Of a stretch of 64,000 bases of DNA, positions 26,638-36,339 are shown one piece after another (the first letter of the stretch is position 1; each line of letters starts with the position of its first letter). This DNA is from Paractinoplanes rishiriensis. Lineage in GTDB: Bacteria; Actinomycetota; Actinomycetes; Mycobacteriales; Micromonosporaceae. The stretch is from assembly GCF_016862375.1 (NCBI RefSeq), contig NZ_BOMV01000059.1, positions 1 to 64,000 of the forward strand, read 5' to 3'. The notes below the pieces were generated by a model that had not been told where the DNA came from, did no database searches, and saw only the letters and a list, made by a program, of their open reading frames with translations. The position numbers were made by a program, and so were the translations under genes.

Positions 26638-26767
26638 CCTGCCGCAGCGTGCTTCGGCGCGGACGCCGACCCGTCAGTGGCGACCACCACGTGGAAAGTC
26701 GTTTGCCCCGGAGCCCTGGTTGTAAGTGGAGTGAAGCTGATCGCTGCTTACCGGGGAGGGTGCTGTC

Positions 26768-28048
26768 GTGCCGGGTTGGCTCCACCAGGCCGCCGGGGGG
26801 CTGCCGCGAACGTTCTGGCTGCTCTGGGCCGGCACCCTGGTCAACCGTCTCGGCTCGTTCGTGGTGCTTTTCATGGCCATCTATCTGACCGACGCCCGGG
26901 GCTTCAGCCAGAGCCGCGCCGGCCTGGTGATCGGCCTGTACGGGGTGGGCGGCGCGATCGGCACCACGGTCGGCGGCGTGCTGTCCGACCGCTGGGGCCG
27001 CCGGCCGACGATGCTGACCGCGCAGTTCGGGGCGGCCGTGTTGATGCTCGCGCTGGGCTTCGCGCACACGTACGGCATGATCCTGGTTTTGACTCTGCTG
27101 CTGGGCGTCTTCACCGAGGCGGTCCGCCCGGCGTTCGCGGCCATGATGGTCGATGTCGTGCCCGATCATGATCGGGTACGCGCGTACTCGCTGAACTATT
27201 GGGCCATCAACCTGGGATTCGCGCTGTCCGCGGTCGGTGCCGGACTGGCGGCCAAGGCGAACTACCTGTTGCTGTTCGTGGTCGATGCCGGGAGCACGCT
27301 GATCACGGCTCTGATCGGGCTCATTTTCTTGACCGAGACGAAGCCCGTCTCCACCGGCCCACGCCCGGCCGGCAGCCTGTCCGCCGTTTTCCGCGACCGA
27401 ACATATCTGATATTTACGCTTATCAACCTCGGCGCGGTCGTGGTGATGATGCAGCACCTGTCCTCGCTGCCGATCTCGATGACCGCCGACGGCTTCTCCC
27501 CCGCCACGTTCGGCTGGGTGATCGCCGTGAACGGCCTGCTGATCGTCCTGGGCCAGCTTTTCGTCCCCAAGCTGATCGACGGTCACGACCGCGCCCGCGT
27601 GCTGGCCCTGGCCGCGCTGATCATGGGTGTCGGCTTCGGCCTGGTCGCCTTCGCCAACGCGGCGTGGTTCTTCGCCCTCACGGTGGTGATCTGGACGCTG
27701 GGCGAAATGCTCCAGTCCCCGTCCAGCGCGGCCACGGTGGCGGCCCTGTCCCCGCTCCACCTGCGCGGGCGGTACCAGGGCTTCAACGCACTGAGCTGGT
27801 CGGCCGGCACCGCCATGGCTCCGATCCTGGGCGGCCTGACCCAGGAGCACTTGGGGGATACGGCGTTGTGGCTGGGTTGTTTCATGGTGTGCGCCCTGGT
27901 GGCGGTGGGCCACTTGATCACGGGCCCCGGCCGCGAACGCCGCATCACCCGGCTGGAGTCCGGATCGGCCCCGACCCGCGAGACGCCGACCGCGCTCCCT
28001 CCCACCGTCGCCGAACCGGTGGCCGACGACCCGGTCCAGTCCCGCTAG
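26768..28048 (+). CDS. MFS transporter (DHA1-type drug efflux candidate)
   Basis: 426 aa from GTG at 26768 with GGGGAGGG upstream. Twelve hydrophobic segments are visible. The loop 2-3 signature is GGVLSDRWGRRPTML, typical of the major facilitator superfamily. The C-terminal ~40 residues are a hydrophilic tail. Substrate unknown; a multidrug or metabolite exporter is likely. It is divergent from gpmA and is inserted between gpmA and ybjN/mshA. Confidence 0.9.
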   Translation: MPGWLHQAAGGLPRTFWLLWAGTLVNRLGSFVVLFMAIYLTDARGFSQSRAGLVIGLYGVGGAIGTTVGGVLSDRWGRRPTMLTAQFGAAVLMLALGFAHTYGMILVLTLLLGVFTEAVRPAFAAMMVDVVPDHDRVRAYSLNYWAINLGFALSAVGAGLAAKANYLLLFVVDAGSTLITALIGLIFLTETKPVSTGPRPAGSLSAVFRDRTYLIFTLINLGAVVVMMQHLSSLPISMTADGFSPATFGWVIAVNGLLIVLGQLFVPKLIDGHDRARVLALAALIMGVGFGLVAFANAAWFFALTVVIWTLGEMLQSPSSAATVAALSPLHLRGRYQGFNALSWSAGTAMAPILGGLTQEHLGDTALWLGCFMVCALVAVGHLITGPGRERRITRLESGSAPTRETPTALPPTVAEPVADDPVQSR

Positions 28049-28915
28049 CCCTTCACCGCCGGCGCGCGTCACCCTCTCGGTCCCTGAACCCTCCGTCCCG
28101 CAACACGAGAGCTCGCGGACATATCCGTTAATGCCACTCGAACGGACGCTGAAGTGACGCCCTGATCCCGATCTCGGCGATCTGCCGTCACGCACGAACA
28201 GCAACTCGACGACATCTCCTCGCGGAGCCGGACCTGGTCGGTTTCGGGCTCGTGAGGCGGCGGCGCTTCCTCGGAGTCCTGCATATAGATGGTCTATATG
28301 TTGAAATATCGGATATCGTCGCAGGTGAATGAGGGTGAAGCCACGACTGTGTTTGCGGCCGCGACCGAAACTCCGCGGCAGCCGGTTGCGGACTTCAGGA
28401 AGGTCGACGTCACGCGGCTGTGGCGGCATTGCGGAAGGTCGCGTCACGCGGCTCGTAGCGGCCCGGAGGAAGTCGAGGTCACGCCGCCGGTGGCGGCCGT
28501 GAAGAAGGGCCGACCGTGCGGAGGGTTGCAATCAGGCAGCCAACGTCGGCTGTGGTGGAGTTCAGGGCCGTGGAGTCTGGCTCGACACGGGAAGATTGCG
28601 CCGGCGGCGGCGGACGACGCCCATCCCCATAGGCGTCGCCCGCACTAACCGCCGGTCTCGGGTCGCGCCGTCCCCCAACGGCATATGCCACCCGTCCCCA
28701 AACGCCGACCGCGGTGATCATTGCTGATCGACCAGTTCCCCGAACTAACGGTCCGGCGTCCATTGATTACGCTAGTTGGGCCCCGCAAGTGCCACAAGCC
28801 AGTTGGCTGTCTGCCATCTGTCTGCACCGTCACACTCGACGACAAATGACCGATCGGCGGAGCTTCCATTGGGCCTTCCGGACCTGCCTGGGCTGGCCGT
28901 GTCACCAAAGTTTAA
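28049..28915. other. 867-bp region without a supported gene
   Basis: No open frame here has a recognisable product, a good Shine-Dalgarno and actinobacterial codon bias together. It contains a lower-GC patch near 28280-28325, a 35-bp tandem repeat array (28398-28497) and mixed-frame short ORFs such as 28289-28648, which looks non-coding. It could hold a small RNA, a decayed gene or a regulatory array. I cannot tell. Confidence 0.6.
28398..28497. repeat. three imperfect 30-bp repeats with 35-bp period
   Basis: Copies start at 28398, 28433 and 28468. The shared core is GGAAGTCGnnGTCACGCSGC followed by GTNGCGGC. The exact 35-bp spacing argues for tandem duplication and divergence. No gene covers it. 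Confidence 0.75.
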
Positions 28916-29443
28916 CTACCCGTTCGCTGGGAATTGATGACGATCATCCAGGGGTTCGGCTAAGGGTTGGGCCGGGGCCAGGTGCTGGAAGGCCTGAAGG
29001 TTGGCCGTTGACTCGCCGCGTTTGACCCGCCACTCCCACTCGCGGCGGATCGACGTGCCGAAACCGATCTCCAGCATCGTGTCGAATGACTCGTCGGCGT
29101 AGGTCAGCACCGCGCCCAGCAGACGGTCGAGTTCGTCCTCGTCGAGGGCCTTCAGCGAGACGCGGCCGGTCAGGTAGACGTCGCCCTCGGCGTCGATCGA
29201 GAACGCTACGCCGTACATGCGGGCGTTGCGGCGCAGCAGCCAGGCCCACAGATCCTCGCGCCGTTCGTCGGGCTGGCGCATCACGAACGCCTCGATGCGC
29301 AGGGCGTGCTCGCCGACGATCAGGTTGCACGCCGTCTTGAGTTTGTGGGTGCCGGGCAGCGTCACCACGTAGGCGCCGGGCGCCGTTGTGTCCCACTCCA
29401 GCTCGCGATCGGTGAGGACCTTCTCGATCAGCTCGCTCACCAT
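28916..29443 (-). CDS. YbjN domain-containing protein
   Basis: 175 aa. The YbjN fold (related to type III secretion chaperone-like folds) is recognisable from ATACNLIV-type strands (LKTACNLIVGEHALRIEAFV), then LWAWLLRRNARMYGVAFSID and LTYADESFDTMLEIGF. Overlaps the mshA stop by 7 bp, so it is in the same operon. The same pair is adjacent in M. tuberculosis (Rv0486-Rv0487). Biochemical function unknown. Confidence 0.88.
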   Translation of the reverse strand: MVSELIEKVLTDRELEWDTTAPGAYVVTLPGTHKLKTACNLIVGEHALRIEAFVMRQPDERREDLWAWLLRRNARMYGVAFSIDAEGDVYLTGRVSLKALDEDELDRLLGAVLTYADESFDTMLEIGFGTSIRREWEWRVKRGESTANLQAFQHLAPAQPLAEPLDDRHQFPANG

Positions 29444-30705
29444 GCGTACGCCTCCAGGCGTTCGGTGATCATCGCGCGGTGCTGGACCATCGCCTCACGG
29501 TAGACCCGGAGCAGACCCTCGGCCGTACGGTCCCAGGAGAAGCCGGCGGCGTGCTCGACCGCGCCCTCGGACAGCGACGCGCGCAGCCGCGGAGCGGCCA
29601 GCAGCGAGTCCAGCGAGCGCGCCCAGTCCTGCGGGTCGTGGCCGTTGACCAGCACACCGCTGACCCCGTTGCGGACCGCGGTCACCAGCCCGCCGACCGC
29701 GGCCGCCACCACCGGCGTCCCGCACGCCTGGGCCTCCAAGGCGACCAGGCCGAACGATTCGTTGAACGACGGTACGGCCACCAGGTCGGCGCTGCGGTAG
29801 AGGTTGGGCAGGTCGTCGCCGGTCTGCGGGGGTAGGAAACGAACCCGGTCGGACACCCCGAGCGAGGCCGCCAGCTCGATCAGCGCGGTGGGGCGCTCGA
29901 GGCCGCTCCCGCTCGGGCCGCCGCAGATGACCACCGTCACGTCCGGCGTGGTCATCGCGGCCAGCGCCGAGATCAGCACGTCCGGTGCCTTGAGCGGCTG
30001 GATCCGGCCGACGAACGCGACCACCCGGCCGTGCTCCGGCAGGCCGAGGCGGGCCCGGTCGGCGGGCGCCGGGCGGAACCGGTCGAGGTCGACGCCGGGC
30101 TGCACCACGACCGTGCGGGACGGCTCGGCGTCGTAGTGGGCCACCAGATCCTGTGCCTCGAAGCGGGTGTTGGCGACCAGCCGGTCGGACTCGGCGATCA
30201 CCTGCTCCTCGCCGATCACCCGGGCCTTGGGCTCGGGGCGGTCGCCGGCCGCGATCAGCCTGTTCTTGACCTTGGCCAGGGTGTGCGCGGTGTGCACGTG
30301 CGGCACGCCCCAGCGTTCCCGGGCCAGCCAGCCGACCTGGCCGGAGAGCCAGTAGTGCGAGTGGATCAGGTCGTAGTGGCCGGGCGGGTGGGCGGCCTCG
30401 GCGCGCAGCACCCCGCTGGTGAACGCGCACAGCTGGGACGGCAGGTCTTCCTTCGCGAGGCCCTCGAACGGGCCGGCGCTGACGTGCCGGACCAGGACAC
30501 CCGGCGTCATCTCGACGACCGGTGGCAACTCGCTGCGGGTGGCCCGGGTGAAGATCTCGACCTCGACGCCGAAACCGGCGAGGCGCTTGGCGACCTCGAC
30601 CACGTAGACGTTCATGCCGCCCGCGTCGCCGGTGCCCGGCTGTTCCAGCGGGGAGGTATGCACCGAAAGGGTGGCGATGCGCCGTGGGGTCGGCCAGTCA
30701 ACCAC
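29437..30705 (-). CDS. mshA: D-inositol-3-phosphate glycosyltransferase MshA
   Basis: 422 aa from GTG at 30705 with GGGAGG 8 nt upstream. GT4-fold retaining glycosyltransferase: PGTGDAGGMNVYVVEVAKRL at the acceptor/nucleotide site, HSHYWLSGQVGWLA, FVGRIQPLKAPDVLI, and the ESFGLVALEAQACGTPVVA nucleotide-sugar motif. Transfers GlcNAc from UDP-GlcNAc to inositol-3-phosphate, the first step of mycothiol synthesis. Other msh genes are not in the window. Confidence 0.96.
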   Translation of the reverse strand: MVDWPTPRRIATLSVHTSPLEQPGTGDAGGMNVYVVEVAKRLAGFGVEVEIFTRATRSELPPVVEMTPGVLVRHVSAGPFEGLAKEDLPSQLCAFTSGVLRAEAAHPPGHYDLIHSHYWLSGQVGWLARERWGVPHVHTAHTLAKVKNRLIAAGDRPEPKARVIGEEQVIAESDRLVANTRFEAQDLVAHYDAEPSRTVVVQPGVDLDRFRPAPADRARLGLPEHGRVVAFVGRIQPLKAPDVLISALAAMTTPDVTVVICGGPSGSGLERPTALIELAASLGVSDRVRFLPPQTGDDLPNLYRSADLVAVPSFNESFGLVALEAQACGTPVVAAAVGGLVTAVRNGVSGVLVNGHDPQDWARSLDSLLAAPRLRASLSEGAVEHAAGFSWDRTAEGLLRVYREAMVQHRAMITERLEAYAW

Positions 30706-30835
30706 GATTTCCTCCCGAAGCGGTCGAAACGTAACCGTGCAGTTGTTACGTCTTTGTCAATCTTCCCCATCGGCGTGTGCTGAACCACCACGCAGGACCC
30801 CGGGCGTGACTGAAGTCATCGGGAAGGATGGGGTC

Positions 30836-31591
30836 ATGCAGAACATCGCAGTGGTCACCGGAGCATCCAGTGGCATCGGCGCGGCGACCGCCCGCCGGCT
30901 GGCCACCGAGGGATTCCACGTCGTCGCGGCGGCGCGGCGGGCGGATCGGCTGGCCGCTCTGGTCCGGGAGATCGGTCCGGCGTCCACCGCGGTCGAGTGT
31001 GACGTGACCTCGGACGAATCGGTCGCGGGCCTGGTGTCGTCGGTCGCCGCGCTCGGCGGGCCGGTCACGCTGCTGGTCAACAACGCCGGCGGTGCGCACG
31101 GCCTCGACCCCGTCGAGAGCGGCCCGGTCGAGGACTGGCAGTGGATGTACGACGTGAACGTGCTCGGCACCCTGCGGGTCACCCAGGGGCTGCTGCCCGC
31201 GCTGGTGGCGAGCGGCCGCGGGACGATCGTGACGGTCGGCTCGACCGCGGCGTTCACCGCGTACGAGGGCGGCGGCGGGTATGCGGCGGCCAAGCACGCC
31301 CAGAATGCCCTGGTCGGCACGTTGCGGCTGGAGTTGTCCGGCAAGCCGGTCCGGGTCATGGAGATCGACCCGGGCATGGTGCGCACCGACGAGTTCTCGC
31401 TCAACCGCTTCGGCGGCGATCAGACCAGGGCCGACGCGATCTATGACGGCGTGAAGGAGCCGCTGGTGGCCGACGACATCGCGGACTGCATCGCGTTCAT
31501 GGCGACCCGCGCGCACCACGTCAACATCGACCGGCTGGTGATCCGCCCGCTCGCTCAGGCGGCCCAACACAAGGTGCACCGGGAGAAGTGA
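30836..31591 (+). CDS. short-chain dehydrogenase/reductase
   Basis: 251 aa from ATG at 30836 with GGGAAGG upstream. Classical SDR: VVTGASSGIGAATARRLA (NADP site), NNAGGAHGLD, catalytic Ser in VGSTAAF, YAAAKHA (Tyr-xxx-Lys), and DPGMVRTDEF. Resembles the NADP-dependent serine/3-hydroxy acid dehydrogenase (YdfG) group. Substrate unknown. Its stop overlaps the next gene by 4 bp. Confidence 0.92.
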   Translation: MQNIAVVTGASSGIGAATARRLATEGFHVVAAARRADRLAALVREIGPASTAVECDVTSDESVAGLVSSVAALGGPVTLLVNNAGGAHGLDPVESGPVEDWQWMYDVNVLGTLRVTQGLLPALVASGRGTIVTVGSTAAFTAYEGGGGYAAAKHAQNALVGTLRLELSGKPVRVMEIDPGMVRTDEFSLNRFGGDQTRADAIYDGVKEPLVADDIADCIAFMATRAHHVNIDRLVIRPLAQAAQHKVHREK

Positions 31592-32343
31592 TGAAGCCAG
31601 TCGGCGCGATCACCCGGGGGACGACCAATCCCAACCGGCTGCGCCGCGTCGACAACTTCCTCGCGTACCGCTGCGGTGATCTTCTGCGGGCGGCCGCCGA
31701 GCCGCTGGTGGTGGATCTGGGCTACGGCGCGACGCCGGTCACCGCGGTGGAGTTGCGCGGCCGTCTGGCGACGGCCGTGCGGGCGGACGTCACGGTGGTG
31801 GGTCTCGAGATTGATCCGGTACGCGTGACGGCCGCGCAGCCGTACGCGGACCCGCCGCACCTGGAGTTCCGCCGTGGCGGTTTCGAGCTGGGCGGCCTGC
31901 GCCCGGTCGTGGTGCGCGCCGCCAACGTGCTGCGCCAGTACGCCGAGGACGAGGTGGCCGCGGCCTGGCGGCAGATGACCGGCACCGGCGCGCTGCTGAT
32001 CGAGGGCACCTGCGACGAGCTGGGCCGGGTCGCCACCTGGGCGGTGGTCGAGGCGGGCCGGCCGGTCACCCTGACCCTGTCGGCGCGGCTGTCCGATCTG
32101 GACCATCCGGCCACGTTCGCCGAACGGCTGCCGAAGGCGCTGATCCACCACAACGTGCCCGGCCATCCGGTGCACGAAATGCTCGCCCAACTGGGTTCGG
32201 CATGGGCCGCCGAGGCCACGCCGTTCGGCCCGCGGCAGCGGTGGCTGGCCACCTGCCGGCGGATGCGCGACTCCTGGCCGGTGCTGGACGGTCCGGCCCG
32301 CTGGGGACGCGGCGAGATCACCGTGCCCTGGCCGCATACGTAG
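31588..32343 (+). CDS. SAM-dependent methyltransferase (class I)
   Basis: 251 aa. VVDLGYGATPVTAVELRGRL is the SAM-binding motif I, and VVGLEIDPVRV is the acidic post-I loop. The C-terminal half is divergent. Overlaps the dehydrogenase gene by 4 bp, so they are co-transcribed. Methyl acceptor unknown. Confidence 0.8.
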   Translation: MMKPVGAITRGTTNPNRLRRVDNFLAYRCGDLLRAAAEPLVVDLGYGATPVTAVELRGRLATAVRADVTVVGLEIDPVRVTAAQPYADPPHLEFRRGGFELGGLRPVVVRAANVLRQYAEDEVAAAWRQMTGTGALLIEGTCDELGRVATWAVVEAGRPVTLTLSARLSDLDHPATFAERLPKALIHHNVPGHPVHEMLAQLGSAWAAEATPFGPRQRWLATCRRMRDSWPVLDGPARWGRGEITVPWPHT

Positions 32344-32345
32344 GC

Positions 32346-32383
32346 GGGCCGGGCCGGTCCGCCGCAGCGAACCGGCCCGGCCC
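32346..32383. terminator. hairpin between methyltransferase and glycoside hydrolase genes
   Basis: 13-bp perfect stem (GGGCCGGGCCGGT with ACCGGCCCGGCCC) and a 12-nt loop between two convergent genes. No T-tract is clear. Confidence 0.65.
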
Positions 32384-32400
32384 AGGGGGGTAGGGCTTCT

Positions 32401-33981
32401 CTAGTTGGCGATCTTCACGTTGAAGATCGGCGAGGCGGCCACCTTGCGGAACGCGGTGAGGCTGTCCGCGGTCGAGTTCACCGCGATGTTGCGGTCGCCC
32501 TCGTCGTCCTTCGCGGTGTCGAAGTAGACGATCGCCTTGACCTTCGGGTGCGTCGCCAGCTCGCTCAGCACGGTGTGGTACGCGGCCGCCTTGCTGGTCG
32601 GCTTGGAGACCCGGTGGTACATGCCCCACTCGGCCACCATGATCGGCTTGGCCGGGTGGTTCTTGACCGACCAGTCGTAGAAGCCGAGGCCGCCGCCGGT
32701 GGGCTTGCGGTCGAGCAGGTCGCCGAAGTCACCGAAGTGGTAGTAGCCGGGCTCCACGCTCACGTACGAGTCCAGGCCGATCCAGTCGACGACGTCGTCA
32801 CCCGGGTAGAGGTCCTTCCACCAGGACTGCGCCATCCACTTCTCGTTGCCCATGTAGGCCAGCACGTTGACCACATTGGTCACGCCCTTGGCGCGCAGCC
32901 GCTCGATCACGTGCCGGTACATGGCCGCGTAGTCCTTGGCGGTCATCCCGGACGAGGCCGAGGTCTGCACGTCGTTCTCCGGCTCGTGGTGCAGGGCCAG
33001 GAAGAACTTCTGGGTGCCGTAGTTGGCCTTGACGTGGGTGGCCCACGCGTCGATCCGGGCGTTCTTCTCGCCGGCGGCGACCTTGGCCCAGGTGGAGCCG
33101 TACGCGATCTTCCAGTTGAGCAGCAGCACCCGCGGCTTGGCCGGGTCGCGGGTCATCGCGATCTCGGACTTGGTCGGGAACTTCTCGTCGCCCTTGTGGT
33201 ACGCGTGGAAGATCGCCGCGGTCCGGCCGGTCAGGTTCTCCCAGTCCTTGAGCGCGGTGTCCCGCGGGGTGTCGGTGAAGCCGCCGGCGGCCGCGCCCCA
33301 GAGCACGCCGCAGCTGGGCACCAGCAGGTCGCCGGTGACGCACTCCCTGGGCTCCGCAATCGGCGGGGTGGTGGGTGTGGCGGCCGGAGCGGCGGCCGGG
33401 GTGTAGTTCACGACCAGGCGCGGGCCGGCCGTCTTCTGGTCGCCGGACTCGGCCGACAGCAGCCGGGTGACCGCGGTGGTCGCGTCCGAGCGCAGCGCGA
33501 ACGCGTACGAGCCCGGCTTGGTCACGGTCCTGGTCAGGTCGATGGTGATCGAGGTGTCGGTCGCCCGGGGAACGGACGAACCGACCGCGGTGGTACCGGT
33601 CGCGGGCAGTGCCGCGCCGGTGATCGCGCCCTCGGTCCAGGCCGCGGTCACCGGGAAGGCGGAGAGCTTCGCGGCGGCCGGCTTGCCGTCCACCGGCAGG
33701 ATCAGCCGGGCGTTGGTGATGGTCGCGCCGGCCGGGAACGCGCCGAGCGCGAACTTCACATAGGACGTACGGGTCTCGCCGTCCGCGGTGCCGACCACGA
33801 GCTTGCCGGCGTCGCCGAAGTTGGTCTTGGTGCGGGTGCTGGAGACGTACGCGTCGTCACCGGCGAAGACCGTCCGGATCGCCGGCGTGGTCGCCGCATC
33901 CGCCTGTCCCGCAACCACGAGGCCGGCGCTCACCGCCACCCCGATCGCCGCTGCACCGAAGGTAGTCCTGCTGGACTTCAC
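32401..33981 (-). CDS. secreted glycoside hydrolase, GH26-like, with DNRLRE/CBM96-like N-terminal domain
   Basis: 526 aa. Signal peptide GAAAIGVAVSAGLVVAGQADA. Residues ~30-195 look like a DNRLRE-type carbohydrate-binding module (DDAYVSSTRTKTNFGDAGKL, TSYVKFAL). A Pro/Ala/Thr linker follows, then a TIM-barrel catalytic domain. LALHHEPEND (about residue 330) has the presumed acid/base Glu, and VAEWGMY (about 448) the nucleophile, as in GH26 beta-mannanases. WIGLDSYVS fits as well. Predicted extracellular mannan or related glycan hydrolysis. No upstream partner gene. Confidence 0.82.
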   Translation of the reverse strand: MKSSRTTFGAAAIGVAVSAGLVVAGQADAATTPAIRTVFAGDDAYVSSTRTKTNFGDAGKLVVGTADGETRTSYVKFALGAFPAGATITNARLILPVDGKPAAAKLSAFPVTAAWTEGAITGAALPATGTTAVGSSVPRATDTSITIDLTRTVTKPGSYAFALRSDATTAVTRLLSAESGDQKTAGPRLVVNYTPAAAPAATPTTPPIAEPRECVTGDLLVPSCGVLWGAAAGGFTDTPRDTALKDWENLTGRTAAIFHAYHKGDEKFPTKSEIAMTRDPAKPRVLLLNWKIAYGSTWAKVAAGEKNARIDAWATHVKANYGTQKFFLALHHEPENDVQTSASSGMTAKDYAAMYRHVIERLRAKGVTNVVNVLAYMGNEKWMAQSWWKDLYPGDDVVDWIGLDSYVSVEPGYYHFGDFGDLLDRKPTGGGLGFYDWSVKNHPAKPIMVAEWGMYHRVSKPTSKAAAYHTVLSELATHPKVKAIVYFDTAKDDEGDRNIAVNSTADSLTAFRKVAASPIFNVKIAN

Positions 33982-34094
33982 GTTTCGTCCCCCGAAAGGT
34001 TGTCGGATCAGTTGCTTCTGACCCCACAGTCGGGCGGACGAAGAAAGGGTTGGTCTATGTGCCGGTGCAGCTCGGGTGCCGGACGGTTGACACG

Positions 34095-34129
34095 AAAAAG
34101 GGCGCCGCCGTCAGATGACGGCGGCGCCC
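34095..34129 (-). terminator. rho-independent terminator of the response regulator gene
   Basis: 13-bp perfect stem (GGGCGCCGCCGTC, AGAT loop, GACGGCGGCGCCC) at 34100-34129, followed on the minus strand by TTTTT (34099-34095). It sits 19 bp after the response regulator stop. Confidence 0.88.
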
Positions 34130-34147
34130 GGGTGGTTCTTTACGGCG

Positions 34148-34552
34148 CTACGACGCGGCCCGCTCGGCCAGCACCGACCGCAGCGCCTCGATCAGCAGCT
34201 CGGTGCTGAACGGCTTCTTGACCAGCAACGCGTCCGGCTCGATCAGGCCGTCCGCGACAGCCATGTCCTTGGGCAGGCCGGAGATGTAGACGACCCGCAT
34301 GCCCGGGCGCAGCGCGGTGGCCGCCTGGGACAGCTCGCCCCCGGAGACCCCCGGCAGGCCGAGGTCGGTGACCAGGATGTCGATCTCGCCGGCGTGTTCC
34401 TGGCAGACCCCGATGGCCTCCTGCGAGTCACCGGCGATCAGGGTGTCGAAGCCGCGGCGTTCCAGCATGCGCCGCATGATGTCGCGCAGGTCCTCCTCGT
34501 CGTCGACGACAAGGACGGTGGGCCGGGTTTCTCCGGCGGGCGCCTGCGACAT
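34148..34552 (-). CDS. stand-alone response regulator receiver protein
   Basis: 134 aa from ATG at 34552 with AGGAGG upstream; an upstream in-frame start lacks this. Only a receiver domain: VLVVDDEEDLRDIMRR, phospho-acceptor Asp in ILVTDLGLPG, VVYISGLP and VKKPFS. No output domain. The TDLGLPGVSGGEL stretch resembles receivers of hybrid kinases. Partner unknown; the histidine kinase at 36340-37881 is the nearest orphan kinase. Confidence 0.9.
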   Translation of the reverse strand: MSQAPAGETRPTVLVVDDEEDLRDIMRRMLERRGFDTLIAGDSQEAIGVCQEHAGEIDILVTDLGLPGVSGGELSQAATALRPGMRVVYISGLPKDMAVADGLIEPDALLVKKPFSTELLIEALRSVLAERAAS

Positions 34553-34639
34553 GGATCCTCCTGGGGTGCGTCCGGCCGAGTTTCCGCACCTCACGCTATC
34601 CGCACGAGGTTGCGTCAACCGGCCTTTGGCACATCCCGA

Positions 34640-35845
<1,206 letters not shown>

Positions 35846-36069
35846 GCTGGGTCCTCTCGGTTGGTTCGGTTGAGGGCCGTGTCTTAGGGGAATGGTGAGG
35901 ACGGCACCCGGCCAGCCCGGGACTCGCCGGGTAGTAGCTGTGGTGCAACGGTTTCCGCCCAGCGCGGACGGCCGGGAAGACCGGCCGTAAAGAGCTAAGG
36001 CTGTACATCGAAGGGCCGATCTAACCCGCTGTCAGGACCGCTGCACCGCCACTGAGCAAGGAGAGCGAT

Positions 36070-36282
36070 ATGACCAGCCTGCTGTCGCCCGAGATCACTA
36101 CTGTTGCTTCGCTGACCGAGCGCTGCGACCGCTGCGCTGCGGCCGCGAAGCTCGTGGTCAACCTGGCGAGCGGCGGAGAACTCGCCTTCTGCGGACACCA
36201 CGCCAACCGGCACCACGAGGACATCACCCGGGTCGCCGAGCGCATCGTCCTCGAGGAGGGCTTCGCATGGGCCGGCAAGTGA
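36070..36282 (+). CDS. DUF7455 small cysteine-rich protein
   Basis: 70 aa with AAGGAGA before the ATG. ERCDRCAAAAK and FCGHHANRH form a CxxC...CxxH zinc-ribbon-like pattern. A widespread small actinobacterial protein of unknown function. It is 57 bp upstream of the histidine kinase in the same direction. Confidence 0.82.
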   Translation: MTSLLSPEITTVASLTERCDRCAAAAKLVVNLASGGELAFCGHHANRHHEDITRVAERIVLEEGFAWAGK

Positions 36283-36339
36283 CCGCTTGAATGGCATAAG
36301 CCGCGTTATGCTCGATTCCTCCGTTGTGAGGAGATTTAT

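Noticed and set aside
28289..28648. 119-codon ORF in the non-genic stretch after the MFS gene
   Set aside because: Its sequence follows the 35-bp repeats, shows no recognisable fold or Shine-Dalgarno and has atypical codon use.
34064..34079. GGTGCAGCTCGGGTGC also present at 55049-55064
   Set aside because: In a 64-kb window of this base composition several chance 16-bp matches are expected; the contexts and orientations relative to genes differ.
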